Below are positions 53,036 through 62,340 of a DNA stretch of 64,000 nucleotides, in pieces (position 1 is the first letter of the stretch; the number at the start of each line of letters is the position of its first letter). The position numbers and the translations under genes were made by a program. Below the pieces are notes generated by a model. The model did not search any database and was not told where the DNA came from. It saw only the letters and a list, made by a program, of their open reading frames with translations. The DNA comes from CAYPKW01 sp964411425 (lineage in GTDB: Bacteria > Pseudomonadota > Alphaproteobacteria > Dongiales > Dongiaceae): positions 6,533-70,532 of the forward strand of contig CAYPKW010000007.1 in NCBI GenBank assembly GCA_964411425.1. The letters run 5' to 3'.

Positions 53036-53434
53036 TCACTCGGCAATGACGAAAGGTATGCTGCCGCGCGTGATGTGGCCATCGCTCGACAGCATCTGCC
53101 AGCGCAACTCGTAAGGGCCGGGCTGGAGACCGAAGGCTTCCGCCGACAACTCGTCCGGCGGGCCGCCGTCGATGATATCGAGGTCGAGCAGCCGCCCGCC
53201 AGGGAGCGCAAGCGACAGACGCGAGCGGACGGGGTCGACGCGGACGTTGAACCGCAGCCTGATCTCCAGATCGGGACCGACCGTGGTAGCGCCGCGAGCC
53301 GGCGTAGAGGCGACGACCACGGCGTGCGCCGCCACGGGCGCGGGGCCGAGCGATGCCAGGCCGAGGGCCGCGCCCAGCAACGCCCCGCAGGCGCGGACGA
53401 CGGCCCTGCGTCGCGCCGAAACGACGTCATTCAT
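53036..53434 (-). CDS. copC: Periplasmic copper-binding protein CopC
   Basis: A 132-residue protein with a signal peptide ending AAHAVV, so that mature residue 1 or 2 is the copper-binding His. The conserved SSDGHITRGSIPF supplies Asp and His near residue 117-119. The beta-sandwich fold binds Cu(II) with very high affinity. It is the first of copC-copD-hpnN and starts 51 bases after the dxr stop. Confidence 0.88.
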   Translation of the reverse strand: MNDVVSARRRAVVRACGALLGAALGLASLGPAPVAAHAVVVASTPARGATTVGPDLEIRLRFNVRVDPVRSRLSLALPGGRLLDLDIIDGGPPDELSAEAFGLQPGPYELRWQMLSSDGHITRGSIPFVIAE

Positions 53435-53485
53435 GATCGAGACCCGAGTACGCCGCCCTGCCGGCCGGCGCCCTCGCGATCAGGC

Positions 53486-54679
53486 TCAATTGCCGGGAAT
53501 GAAAGCTCGGGCGACGGCTCGCGCCCGCTCGTCGAGGTGGCGCACCTCCTGCAGGCTCGCCGGCGCGGCCGCGGGCATCGCCGCCAGCGTCCGCTCGACC
53601 GTTGGCACGATGTCGAGGAAACCGAGTCGCCCGGCAAGGAAGCCGTGCACCGCCACTTCGTTGGCGGCGTTGAGGACCGTAGGCGCCGCGCCGCCGGCGC
53701 GCAGCGCATCGCGCGCCACTTGCAGCGCCGGAAACCGTACCGGGTCCGGCGGCTCGAACGTGAGCGCCCCGATCGCCGCCAGATCGAGCCGGGCCGAGGG
53801 CGCCGGCATGCGCTGCGGCCAGCGCAAGGCGTAGGCGATCGGCGTGCGCATGTCCGGGCTGCCAAGCTGCGCCAGCACGGAGCCATCGACGTACGCGACC
53901 AGGCTGTGCACCACGGACTGCGGGTGTACGACGATCTCGATACGCGATTCGGAGAGGCCGAACAGGTGATGCGCCTCGATCACCTCCAGCCCCTTGTTCA
54001 TCATGGTGGCGGAATCGACCGAGATCTTCGCCCCCATGTTCCAATTCGGATGCGCCACCGCCTGCGCGGGCGTGACGCGCGCCATGGCCGCGCGGTCGAA
54101 ATCTCGAAACGGCCCACCCGAGGCGGTGAGGATGATCTTCTCAACCGCGTCGAGGTGCTGGAAATCGAACACCTGGAAGATGGCGCTGTGCTCGGAGTCG
54201 ACCGGCAACAGGGTGGCGCCGCTGCGCGCGATCTCGGCCATCATGAGGGCGCCCGCGCACACCAGGCACTCCTTGTTGGCGAGCGCCACGATGGCGCCGC
54301 GCCGCACCGCCGCCATGGTGGCTTCGAGGCCGGCCGCGCCGACGATCGCTGCCATGACCCAGTCGGCCGGCCGGCATGCCGCCTCGACGATCGCCGCCGG
54401 CCCGGCGGCCGTCTCGATGCCGGTGCCGGCGAGCGCATCTGAGAGCGCCGCGTACTTGGTCGGATCGCCAATGACGGCCAGCCGCGGGCGCAACTTGCGC
54501 GCCTGCTCCGCCAGGCGCTCGACGTTACCGTTGGCGGTGAGCGCGTCGACCGCAAACGACTTTCGATTGCGCTCGATCAGGTCGACGGTGTTCGAGCCGA
54601 CCGAGCCGGTGGAGCCCAGAATCGTGACGCTGCGCCGCGCCGCGGCGGCCTTCGGGATAGTGACGGCTAACCGTTCCAT
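53486..54679 (-). CDS. dxr: 1-deoxy-D-xylulose 5-phosphate reductoisomerase
   Basis: A 397-residue MEP enzyme, with the NADPH motif ILGSTGSVG near residue 19, ANKECLV near 130, and the active-site loops PVDSEHSAIFQ near 152 and ASGGPFRD near 176. It makes 2-C-methylerythritol 4-phosphate, the committed step. Start 54679 (MERLAVTIPK) gives normal length; 33 further in-frame codons upstream look non-coding. It is followed by copC, copD and hpnN on the same strand, and diverges from ispA. Confidence 0.95.
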   Translation of the reverse strand: MERLAVTIPKAAAARRSVTILGSTGSVGSNTVDLIERNRKSFAVDALTANGNVERLAEQARKLRPRLAVIGDPTKYAALSDALAGTGIETAAGPAAIVEAACRPADWVMAAIVGAAGLEATMAAVRRGAIVALANKECLVCAGALMMAEIARSGATLLPVDSEHSAIFQVFDFQHLDAVEKIILTASGGPFRDFDRAAMARVTPAQAVAHPNWNMGAKISVDSATMMNKGLEVIEAHHLFGLSESRIEIVVHPQSVVHSLVAYVDGSVLAQLGSPDMRTPIAYALRWPQRMPAPSARLDLAAIGALTFEPPDPVRFPALQVARDALRAGGAAPTVLNAANEVAVHGFLAGRLGFLDIVPTVERTLAAMPAAAPASLQEVRHLDERARAVARAFIPGN

Positions 54680-54915
54680 GCCGGTCCTTGACCCGCCGAA
54701 TCCTCGGCCGGCGGCTTCGCCCTTGGCGGCCGCTCTTGACCCCTCTCCTAGGTTGCCGCCGGCGTCCGCCGCTGTCAACGCCGCAGGCGGACGGACCCTC
54801 GCCCGGCCAGACGACCCATGCTAGCCTCTGCCGCAGTGGTACTCCAGCCGGCCCAGCCGCATTGGGGGACGAGCGGAACCGGCGCAAGGCAGGCGGGGAA
54901 AGTCGGACAGGGCCG

Positions 54916-55908
54916 ATGAAGCGACCCGGCGGATCACGATCCGGTGCGCGAGGGAACGCCTCGCGCACCCTCGCTCGGGCATGGGCCATGCTCGGGGGGC
55001 AGGCGACGGCGGCTGCTGACACCGGACCGATCGAGGCGGCGCTGGGCGCCGTGGCGGCGGCGGTGGAGGCGAGCCTCCATGACCTCCTGCCGGTGCCCGC
55101 GGGCGCCCAGGCCCGCGTCGCCCACGCCATGCGTTATGCCACCATGGGAGGTGGCAAGCGCATCCGGCCGTTCCTCGTGTTGGCGGGCGCCCGGCTGCTC
55201 GACGTGCCCGAAGGGGGCGCCCTCAGGGTCGCCGCCGCCATCGAGATGGTGCACTGTTACAGCCTGGTGCACGACGATCTGCCGGCGATGGACAACAGCG
55301 AGCTGCGCCGCGGGCGGCCGACCGTGCACCGGGAATTCGACGATGCGACCGCCATCCTGGCCGGCGACGGCCTGTTGACGCTGGCCTTCGAGGTGCTGGC
55401 CGATCCCAGGACCCACCGCGACGCGGCGGTGCGCGCCAATCTCGCGCTGGCGCTCGCCCGGGCGGCGGGCGCCGCCGGCATGGTCGGCGGACAGATGATC
55501 GACCTCGAGGCCGAGCACAAGCGTCTCGATGTCGCGGCCATCACCCAGTTGCAGCGCCTGAAAACCGGCGCCATCTTTGGCTTCGCCTGCGGCGCCGGCG
55601 CCATTCTCGGTTCGGCGCCACCGACGGTACGCCGGGCGCTCGCCCGATACGCCGAGGACATCGGCCTCGCGTTCCAGATCGTCGACGACCTGTTGGACGC
55701 CCAGGGCAGCGCCGCCGCCATCGGCAAGCCCGTCGGTCAGGATCGGGTTTCGGGGAAGGCGACGTTCGTCTCGCTGCTGGGAGCGGATCGGGCCCGCGCG
55801 GAAGCAAAACGCCTGGCGCGCTCGGCCCGCCACCGGCTCGACGGCTTCGGTGCCGCCGCCGACCCGCTCCGGGCGATGGCGAGCTTTATCGTCTCGCGGC
55901 AGCGCTAA
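54916..55908 (+). CDS. ispA: Farnesyl diphosphate synthase (polyprenyl synthetase)
   Basis: Up to 330 residues of the IspA family. The first Asp-rich motif is HDDLPAMDN near residue 120 and the second is VDDLLDA near 257, with GGGKRIRPFLV near 77. It supplies farnesyl diphosphate to HpnD. The start is uncertain: 54916 gives 330 residues, while ATG 54988 gives 306, closer to the family norm; neither has a strong ribosome-binding site. The stop overlaps that of the converging methyltransferase. No dxs follows, unlike many genomes. Confidence 0.92.
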   Translation: MKRPGGSRSGARGNASRTLARAWAMLGGQATAAADTGPIEAALGAVAAAVEASLHDLLPVPAGAQARVAHAMRYATMGGGKRIRPFLVLAGARLLDVPEGGALRVAAAIEMVHCYSLVHDDLPAMDNSELRRGRPTVHREFDDATAILAGDGLLTLAFEVLADPRTHRDAAVRANLALALARAAGAAGMVGGQMIDLEAEHKRLDVAAITQLQRLKTGAIFGFACGAGAILGSAPPTVRRALARYAEDIGLAFQIVDDLLDAQGSAAAIGKPVGQDRVSGKATFVSLLGADRARAEAKRLARSARHRLDGFGAAADPLRAMASFIVSRQR

Positions 55909-56492
55909 GCTTCGTCGTCATCGCGGCGCGGCTTCCACGCCACCGCCCAAAGATTGAACTTGTCGTCGCGCCTGGTGTTGACCTTGACGAAACCCACGTC
56001 CACGAGGGCGCCCTTCAGCGTCGTCGCGGTGAAGCCGGTGTGGTGCGCCATGAACAGGTTGCCGGCTGCCAGCGAGCGGCGATGGCCATACAGGATGTCG
56101 ATCGGGCAGATCGGGCCGGCGGGCGAAACGTAGGCGGGTTCGTCCAACTTGTCCTGGGCAATCAACTCGGCCACGCGCTGCAAGTCGGGCAAGGTGACGA
56201 GGGCGAAACCGGCGGGCTTGAGCACTCGATGGAACTCGCCCAGCGCCACGGGCACCTCGTGCGGATACAGGTGCTCGATATTGTGCGAGGACCACACCGC
56301 GTCCACCGAGCGCGACCGGACCGCCGGCATCTCGGTGATCGACGCGACGATATCCGGCTTGACGTCGGGGTTGATGTCGAGACGGATTTCGCGCCACTCC
56401 GGCGAGCGAAAAGTCTTGTGCAGCTTGTTCGGGTTGGCGACGCCGCAGCCGACATGGAGGACGGCCTTCTTGGGCGGCGCGCTTTGGCTCAT
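55905..56492 (-). CDS. SAM-dependent methyltransferase-like protein
   Basis: A 195-residue class I methyltransferase fold: the SAM loop HVGCGVANPNKLHK near residue 15, the acidic end of strand 2 IRLDINPDV near 40, and SVDAVWSSHNIEHLYPHEVP near 65-84, typical of methyltransferase type 11. A GAGGA site precedes ATG 56492. It shows no evident link to its neighbours; the substrate is unknown. Confidence 0.8.
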   Translation of the reverse strand: MSQSAPPKKAVLHVGCGVANPNKLHKTFRSPEWREIRLDINPDVKPDIVASITEMPAVRSRSVDAVWSSHNIEHLYPHEVPVALGEFHRVLKPAGFALVTLPDLQRVAELIAQDKLDEPAYVSPAGPICPIDILYGHRRSLAAGNLFMAHHTGFTATTLKGALVDVGFVKVNTRRDDKFNLWAVAWKPRRDDDEA

Positions 56493-56594
56493 GGCTGATC
56501 CTCGCGACCCGAATTCCCAAGCAGATACAGTCCCCGCGGGCAACGGGCCAAGCGGCAAATGCGGTGCTGTCCGACAAGGATCGGGGCCGCCCCC

Positions 56595-56707
56595 TAGAGC
56601 AAGATCGGATCAGATTGAATCAATCTGATCCGTGAATCTTGCTCTAATTCAATAGCTTGAGCATGATCTTATCGGAAAAGTGGTAGCCACTTTTCCGGAT
56701 CATGCTC
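56595..56707. repeat. Two tandem palindromic repeats between the methyltransferase gene and groL
   Basis: The first hairpin (56595-56646) has arms TAGAGCAAGAT and ATCTTGCTCTA, with an inner perfect stem CGGATCAGATTG/CAATCTGATCCG. The second (56659-56707) has arms starting GAGCATGATC with GGAAAAGTGG pairing to CCACTTTTCC. A weaker outer pairing of GGGGCCG with CGGCCCC encloses both. The second is a repeat type widely scattered in alphaproteobacterial genomes, as recalled. It lies 3' of groL, so it could serve as its transcript end. Confidence 0.8.
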
Positions 56708-56747
56708 TAGGGACGGCCCCGCCTGCGGTCCCTTATCGAAGCCGGGA

Positions 56748-58379
<1,632 letters not shown>

Positions 58380-58396
58380 CTCGTTGTCCCTTCTGG

Positions 58397-58714
58397 CTAG
58401 GCGGCCCTGCGGGCCGGCTTGGCGGCGCCGACGATGACGCCCAAAATGTCCGATTCCTTCATGATGATGAGGTCTTCGCCATCGATCTTCACCTCGGTCC
58501 CCGACCATTTGCCGAACAGGATGCGGTCGCCCACCTTGACGCCGAGCGGGATCAGGCCGCCCCGCTCGTTGCGCCCGCCCGGACCCGCCGCGAGCACTTC
58601 GCCCTCCATCGGCTTTTCCTGCGCCGTGTCGGGAATGATGATGCCGCCGGCGGTCTTTTCCTCCTGCTCCACTCGGCGCACCACGACGCGATCATGCAAC
58701 GGTTTGAATTTCAT
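58397..58714 (-). CDS. groS: Co-chaperonin GroES
   Basis: A 105-residue protein (KPLHDRVVVRRVEQEEKTAG at the start, mobile loop GGIIIPDTAQEKP near 22-34, DILGVI near the end). It caps GroEL. The usual length is about 95; the extra residues are a basic GAAKPARRAA tail. The ATG at 58714 follows a promoter with CIRCE. Confidence 0.96.
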   Translation of the reverse strand: MKFKPLHDRVVVRRVEQEEKTAGGIIIPDTAQEKPMEGEVLAAGPGGRNERGGLIPLGVKVGDRILFGKWSGTEVKIDGEDLIIMKESDILGVIVGAAKPARRAA

Positions 58715-58747
58715 GTGTTTTTCCCTCCGATCAGGTGGCTGGTGCCG

Positions 58748-58777
58748 ATTATACGGCGTTTGGCACTCATCGGTCTA
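58748..58777 (-). promoter_or_regulatory. groESL promoter
   Basis: Read on the minus strand, TATAAT occupies 58753-58748 and TAGACC (58777-58772, 4/6 match to TTGACA) lies 18 bases upstream. The -35 region falls inside the CIRCE spacer, as expected for repression by HrcA. Confidence 0.6.
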
Positions 58778-58786
58778 GAGTGCTAA
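58760..58786 (-). promoter_or_regulatory. CIRCE operator (HrcA-binding site)
   Basis: TTGGCACTC-N9-GAGTGCTAA on the plus strand, equal to TTAGCACTC-N9-GAGTGCCAA on the minus strand. It differs from the consensus at one base. It lies 46-72 bases upstream of groS. HrcA binds this element and represses chaperonin genes until heat or folding stress; hrcA itself is not in the window. Confidence 0.92.
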
Positions 58787-58889
58787 GGACGGGCGTGATT
58801 GAAATCAGCGGTGTCCGACCCGTTTCCGCCGGTCGGCTGCGCCGCGCCGACGAGGTTGCCGGCGCGAGCCTAAGTGTAAACGAGCGGCG

Positions 58890-59081
58890 TCAAGCCGCCC
58901 AACTTCCGGGTGACAAGACGTCGCCGTCGCGCCATGCGGAGCGCGACTTGCATACCTGGCAGATGCGCTCGCCCGACCATGAGCTTACGAAACCGCCCTG
59001 GCACATCAGGCAACGGCGCTCCTTTTCAACTCGCTCGTTCGTCGGATCGGGTTCGGGCTTCTTGTGATGTTGATTTTTCAT
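58890..59081 (-). CDS. Small zinc-ribbon-like protein
   Basis: A 63-residue hydrophilic protein with two CxxC pairs, CLMC near residue 24 and CQVC near 41, which would form one zinc ribbon. A basic N-terminus (KNQHHKKPEPDPTNERVEKE) precedes it. Similar mini-proteins of unknown role occur in alphaproteobacteria, from memory. It begins 18 bases after the stop of the HGG-motif gene. Confidence 0.6.
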   Translation of the reverse strand: MKNQHHKKPEPDPTNERVEKERRCLMCQGGFVSSWSGERICQVCKSRSAWRDGDVLSPGSWAA

Positions 59082-59099
59082 TTCGGGAACGCCGTCGCG

Positions 59100-59684
59100 T
59101 CAAAGAGGCACTTTAGCAGATGCGGTCGGCAATCTGGTAGCGAAAACGCCTCCAGCATCGCAAGTTTCTGTCGCGCAAACAGGGAACCGCGTTGCTGTTG
59201 TTACTTGCGGCGACGGCCGAGCGTCGATCGATGGTCTCGCCGGGCGATGCGTCCAGCGAGAGGGAGCGAAAAATGCGCGATGAACCCCATGCGCAGCGGG
59301 ATTGGCCGCTGGGCGCCGGGGCGCCGTCCGCTGGGCGACGGCGGCGATGAGCATGTCGAGGCGGCGCATCCGGAGCCTCGCCTCGGCGCAGAGCGCCGCT
59401 GTCTCTCGTGAACGGGCGCCGTGCGTCCAGCGGGCGCGCCGGCTGCGGGCGAGACCTTCGGGCGTGCGCGGGCCGGTGCTGGCGCCGCCGTGCATGCGGC
59501 AGCGCCCGTTCGCCATGGCGGGCCCGCGGCAGGCGCCGCCGTGCCTCGTCCTGGCGCCGCAGCGCGGGGCGGCGAGGAAATCGCCAGGCCGGTTGCCGTT
59601 GTTGAGCCGGCCGCGTCGGTGGGGCGGCAGCGAGGGGGCGGGGTCCGAACAGTCGGGGCGGATCGCGTGGGCAAGGGCGGCCAT
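59100..59684 (-). CDS. HGG-motif protein of unknown function
   Basis: About 194 residues from ATG 59684. A recognisable core at about residues 40-85 reads CGARTRHGGACRGPAMANGR, then CRMHGGASTGPRTPEG and a basic WTHGARSRE. This Cys/His core with MHGG is common in short alphaproteobacterial and phage-related proteins and probably binds zinc; the role is unknown. The last 70 or so residues lack family resemblance, so the true gene may be shorter or frameshifted near its 3' end. Confidence 0.55.
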   Translation of the reverse strand: MAALAHAIRPDCSDPAPSLPPHRRGRLNNGNRPGDFLAAPRCGARTRHGGACRGPAMANGRCRMHGGASTGPRTPEGLARSRRARWTHGARSRETAALCAEARLRMRRLDMLIAAVAQRTAPRRPAANPAAHGVHRAFFAPSRWTHRPARPSIDARPSPQVTTATRFPVCATETCDAGGVFATRLPTASAKVPL

Positions 59685-60146
59685 GGTCGGCTCCGGGCTT
59701 GCGGGTAGAGTGTTCTTGAAATGTTCTATAGCAATCTGGACCGCTGTCAAGGCAGATAGCACTACGGCTCCAATGCCGACGACGGATGCCGGGGACGGCG
59801 CAATATGTCCCGGACGCGGCGACCGAGAGGCCTCCGCGCCCAGATGATGTTCCTAATCTTAGCGAGTCAGAAAACGCTGGTTGGCGGTGACGTTCGTCGT
59901 GCCGCCGCCGTGGGTCACCGCGAACACCGCGTTGGTGGCGTTGACACTGGAGGCGGGCCATTTGGCGTAGAGGCGGTGGGGGCCGGTCTGCGTGGAAATT
60001 GCGGGGACAGTCGATTGATTTGATTTGCTGCCCGGCGCCGTGCATCGGGCGCCCGTCCGGTTATTGAATGCACTGTCACCGAAATCTAATCGCCTTCGGG
60101 TGTCAGTCCACCTCGTGGCCTGCCACCCGAAGCCGAAGGCGTAGGC
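59685..60146. other. Gap between the HGG-motif gene and tRNA-Ser
   Basis: Apart from the domain remnant at 59859-60011 this stretch has no supported gene. A GAATGCACTGTCACCG motif at 60067-60082 resembles sequence often seen next to small transposase genes in proteobacteria, but no transposase is present. Confidence 0.4.
59859..60011 (-). pseudogene. Remnant of a golvesin C-terminal-like beta domain
   Basis: The minus-strand frame ending at TAA 59861-59859 reads TVPAISTQTGPHRLYAKWPA, then SVNATNAVFAVTHGGGTTNV and TANQRF before the stop. This resembles the golvesin/Xly carbohydrate-binding-like domain found at the ends of large secreted or RHS-type proteins (YAKWPAS, VTHGGG, VNQ). It has no start codon, no upstream protein and is cut off in mid-domain, so it is a gene fragment. 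Confidence 0.55.
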
Positions 60147-60239
60147 TGGCGGAGGGAGGGGGATTCGAACCCCCGATACGGTTCATCACCGCATAACGGT
60201 TTAGCAAACCGCCGCCTTCAGCCACTCGGCCACCCCTCC
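60147..60239 (-). tRNA. tRNA-Ser (anticodon GCU)
   Basis: A class II tRNA on the minus strand, 5' end at 60239. The acceptor stem GGAGGGG pairs with TCCCTCC (one G-U), followed by discriminator G and an encoded CCA (60149-60147). The anticodon GCT at 60205-60203 lies in TTTGCTAAA. The T arm GGGGGTTCGAATCCCCC is perfect, and a long variable arm is present, as in all serine tRNAs. It reads AGC and AGU codons. Confidence 0.95.
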
Positions 60240-60358
60240 GCCGTGAGCGGCTTTGCCACGGCGCATGCGCGCCCGTATGTAGCGACCGCCCGGCGCCGTT
60301 GTCAAACGGCGCGGCGGTCCATTAGCGGATCGATTCCAACCTTTCGCTCCCCCCAATT

Positions 60359-60450
60359 GTCATGCCCGCGCTCGACGCGGGCATCCACCCTCGGGTCAAG
60401 CCCGAGGGCGCCGCTGCACCATGGATCGCCGGGTCATGCCCGACGATGAC
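60359..60450. repeat. Cluster of short palindromes
   Basis: Three hairpins in a row: TGCCCGCGCTCGACGCGGGCA, read as arms TGCCCGCG/CGCGGGCA around 60363-60383; CCTCGGG/CCCGAGG near 60389-60407; and TCGCCGGG/CCCGACGA near 60425-60446. The unit is bounded by GTCAT and ATGAC. This is a common alphaproteobacterial intergenic repeat type. It lies between the tRNA and the converging end of the next minus-strand gene. Confidence 0.75.
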
Positions 60451-60490
60451 ACTTTCTTCGGGTAGGGAGTCAATTGTCGGATCGCATCCA

Positions 60491-60850
60491 TTAGCTGAAA
60501 CTCCAGCGCTTGAAGGCCTCGGTCATGAGCTGGGCGGCGGCGAGCGCGTCGGCGTCGTTGCCGGCGCCCTCGGCTTGCGCGCGCCGGTAGCGAGTGCGCG
60601 CCTCGACGAACGCCACCCACAGCTCGGCCTGCTGCAGCGCGTCGCCCGCCCGGCGATCCGGCCGGTCGGGCTCCGCTTTGTCCTCGACCGCCGCGAGCGC
60701 CGCCTTGAGGCGACGCGCGATGTCGAACTTGCCGACCGCGTAGGCGTGATTGAAGGCGGCCAGGATCTTGTCGGACAGCCGCCGCGAATGCCCCGGAACG
60801 CCCAGGCCATCGCCGCGCATCGGCCGGTGGAGCTTGTCGATCGCGCCCAT
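60491..60850 (-). CDS. Conserved protein of unknown function
   Basis: A 119-residue, mostly helical, soluble protein (for example RRLSDKILAAFNHAYAVGKF near residue 23 and RRLKAALAAVEDK near 46), rich in Ala, Arg and Asp. It has no signal peptide or known motif. The codon use matches the neighbours and the frame is complete, so it is probably real. It diverges from the small gene at 60973. Confidence 0.6.
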   Translation of the reverse strand: MGAIDKLHRPMRGDGLGVPGHSRRLSDKILAAFNHAYAVGKFDIARRLKAALAAVEDKAEPDRPDRRAGDALQQAELWVAFVEARTRYRRAQAEGAGNDADALAAAQLMTEAFKRWSFS

Positions 60851-60972
60851 GCGGGCACTCTATCGGTGCACGGTTAACGCGCCTTTAAGCCCGGCGCGCG
60901 GGCCGTTTACACGTCTTTAACACCCGCTGGCGAAGACTGGCGCCATCGCACCGACGACCGGTGGAGGGAGCC

Positions 60973-61179
60973 ATGTCGTTATCGAAGCGTACGCTCGAGA
61001 CCCTGATCGACTTGGTGGAGATCAAGCTGAGCTGCATCGAGGTATTCGACCGCGAGGACGCGCGCGAGGTCGCTTGCCTCGAGCTGGCCCGGCGCGAGTT
61101 GCAGGCCCTGGCGCCGCCGCGGCGCAAGGCCGAGATCGTGCCGTTCGCGAAGCCCGGCGCCCAGCCCGCGCCGGCCTGA
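60973..61179 (+). CDS. Small conserved helical protein of unknown function
   Basis: A 68-residue protein, MSLSKRTLETLIDLVEIK then LSCIEVFDREDAREV, predicted to be two helices. A textbook GGAGGGAG site at 60963-60970 fixes ATG 60973. Very similar short proteins (ETLIDLVEIKLSC core) occur in other alphaproteobacteria, from memory; the function is unknown. Confidence 0.7.
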   Translation: MSLSKRTLETLIDLVEIKLSCIEVFDREDAREVACLELARRELQALAPPRRKAEIVPFAKPGAQPAPA

Positions 61180-61200
61180 CGCGGGCGCGCCGCCGATCCG

Positions 61201-62340
61201 CTACCCTAACGCCCGGTCGAGATCGTCGATCAGGTCGCCGACATCCTCGATTCCGGCCGACAGGCGCAGCAGGTCCGGAGGCACCGGGCTGTCGCTTCCC
61301 TCCACGCTGGCGCGATGTTCGATCAGACTCTCCACCCCGCCGAGCGAAGTCGCGCGCTTCCATAGACGCACCCGCCCGGCCGCCGCCAGCGCCGCCGGCG
61401 CGCCGCCCTCGACCCTCAAGGACAGCATGCCGCCGAAGCCGCCGGCCATCTGCCGGCGCGCGATCGCGTGGCCCGGATCGTCGGGCAGACCGGGGTAGAG
61501 CACCTTGACACGGCGATGACCGCGAAAATGCTCCGCGACGGCGAGCGCCGAGGCCGAGCCGTGGCGCACGCGCAAATAGAGCGTGCGCATGCCGCGCAGC
61601 AGCAGCCAGGCCTCGAACGCTCCCGGCACGGCGCCGCCCTGGGCGCGCACCGCCTCGATGCGCCGCCAGTAGTCGTCGACCCGCGCGGCGACGAGCGCGC
61701 CGGCGAGGACGTCGCTGTGGCCGTTCAGGTACTTGGTAGCCGAGTGCATGACGAGGTCGGCGCCGAGCGCGAGCGGGCGGGTGAGCACCGGCGTCGCCAC
61801 CGTGTTGTCGGCCGCCAGCAGCGCGCCCGCCTCGTGCGCGATGCGGGCGGCAACGTCGATGTCGGTCACGCACCAGGTCGGATTGGCCGGTGTCTCGATC
61901 CACACCAGCCGGGTCCGGCCCGGACGCAGCGCCGCCCGCAATTCAGCCGGATCGGTCATGTCGACGAGATCGACCGCGAGCCCCCAGGTTGCCGCGAACT
62001 CGACGAGCCAGCGGCGCAGGGCCCAATACATGACCTTGGGGGCCACCACATGGTCGCCCGGCCTGAGTGCCTGGAACGCCGCCGCCGCGGCCGCCATGCC
62101 GGAAGAGAACAAGAGGGCCCGGGCGCCGCCCTCGAGCGCCGCCAGCAGCGCCTCCGCCCCCTCGAAGGTGGGATTGTCGGGCCGCGCGTAGGAGCGCCCG
62201 CCCCGCAAGGTGTAATCGGGCGCCCGCACGAAGGTGGTGGAAAGATGGATCGGCGGCACCAGCGCGCCGGTCTCCGGGTCCGCCCGGCCGAGCGCCTGCG
62301 CCGCCAGCGTCGCCGGGTCGAGGGCCCTGGGCGCGCTCAA
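61201..62340 (-). CDS. metC: Cystathionine beta-lyase-like PLP enzyme
   Basis: A 379-residue Cys/Met-metabolism enzyme. The PLP phosphate loop is FSSGMAAAAA near 78, the cofactor Asp is in LLAADNTVATPV near 178, and the Schiff-base lysine is in HSATKYLNGHSDV near 202. It could be MetC, MetB or a related gamma-type enzyme; specificity is not readable by eye. The start is TTG 62340, overlapping the stop of the glutathione transferase gene, so the two are coupled. Confidence 0.85.
   Translation of the reverse strand: MSAPRALDPATLAAQALGRADPETGALVPPIHLSTTFVRAPDYTLRGGRSYARPDNPTFEGAEALLAALEGGARALLFSSGMAAAAAAFQALRPGDHVVAPKVMYWALRRWLVEFAATWGLAVDLVDMTDPAELRAALRPGRTRLVWIETPANPTWCVTDIDVAARIAHEAGALLAADNTVATPVLTRPLALGADLVMHSATKYLNGHSDVLAGALVAARVDDYWRRIEAVRAQGGAVPGAFEAWLLLRGMRTLYLRVRHGSASALAVAEHFRGHRRVKVLYPGLPDDPGHAIARRQMAGGFGGMLSLRVEGGAPAALAAAGRVRLWKRATSLGGVESLIEHRASVEGSDSPVPPDLLRLSAGIEDVGDLIDDLDRALG

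Noticed and set aside
59113..60045. A 310-codon minus-strand open frame through the HGG gene region
   Set aside because: It overlaps the HGG gene in another frame, is Arg/Pro-rich in the manner of GC-rich shadow frames, and crosses the golvesin remnant out of frame.
60067..60082. End of an insertion sequence at GAATGCACTGTCACCG
   Set aside because: The resemblance is from memory only; no transposase or second end is visible.
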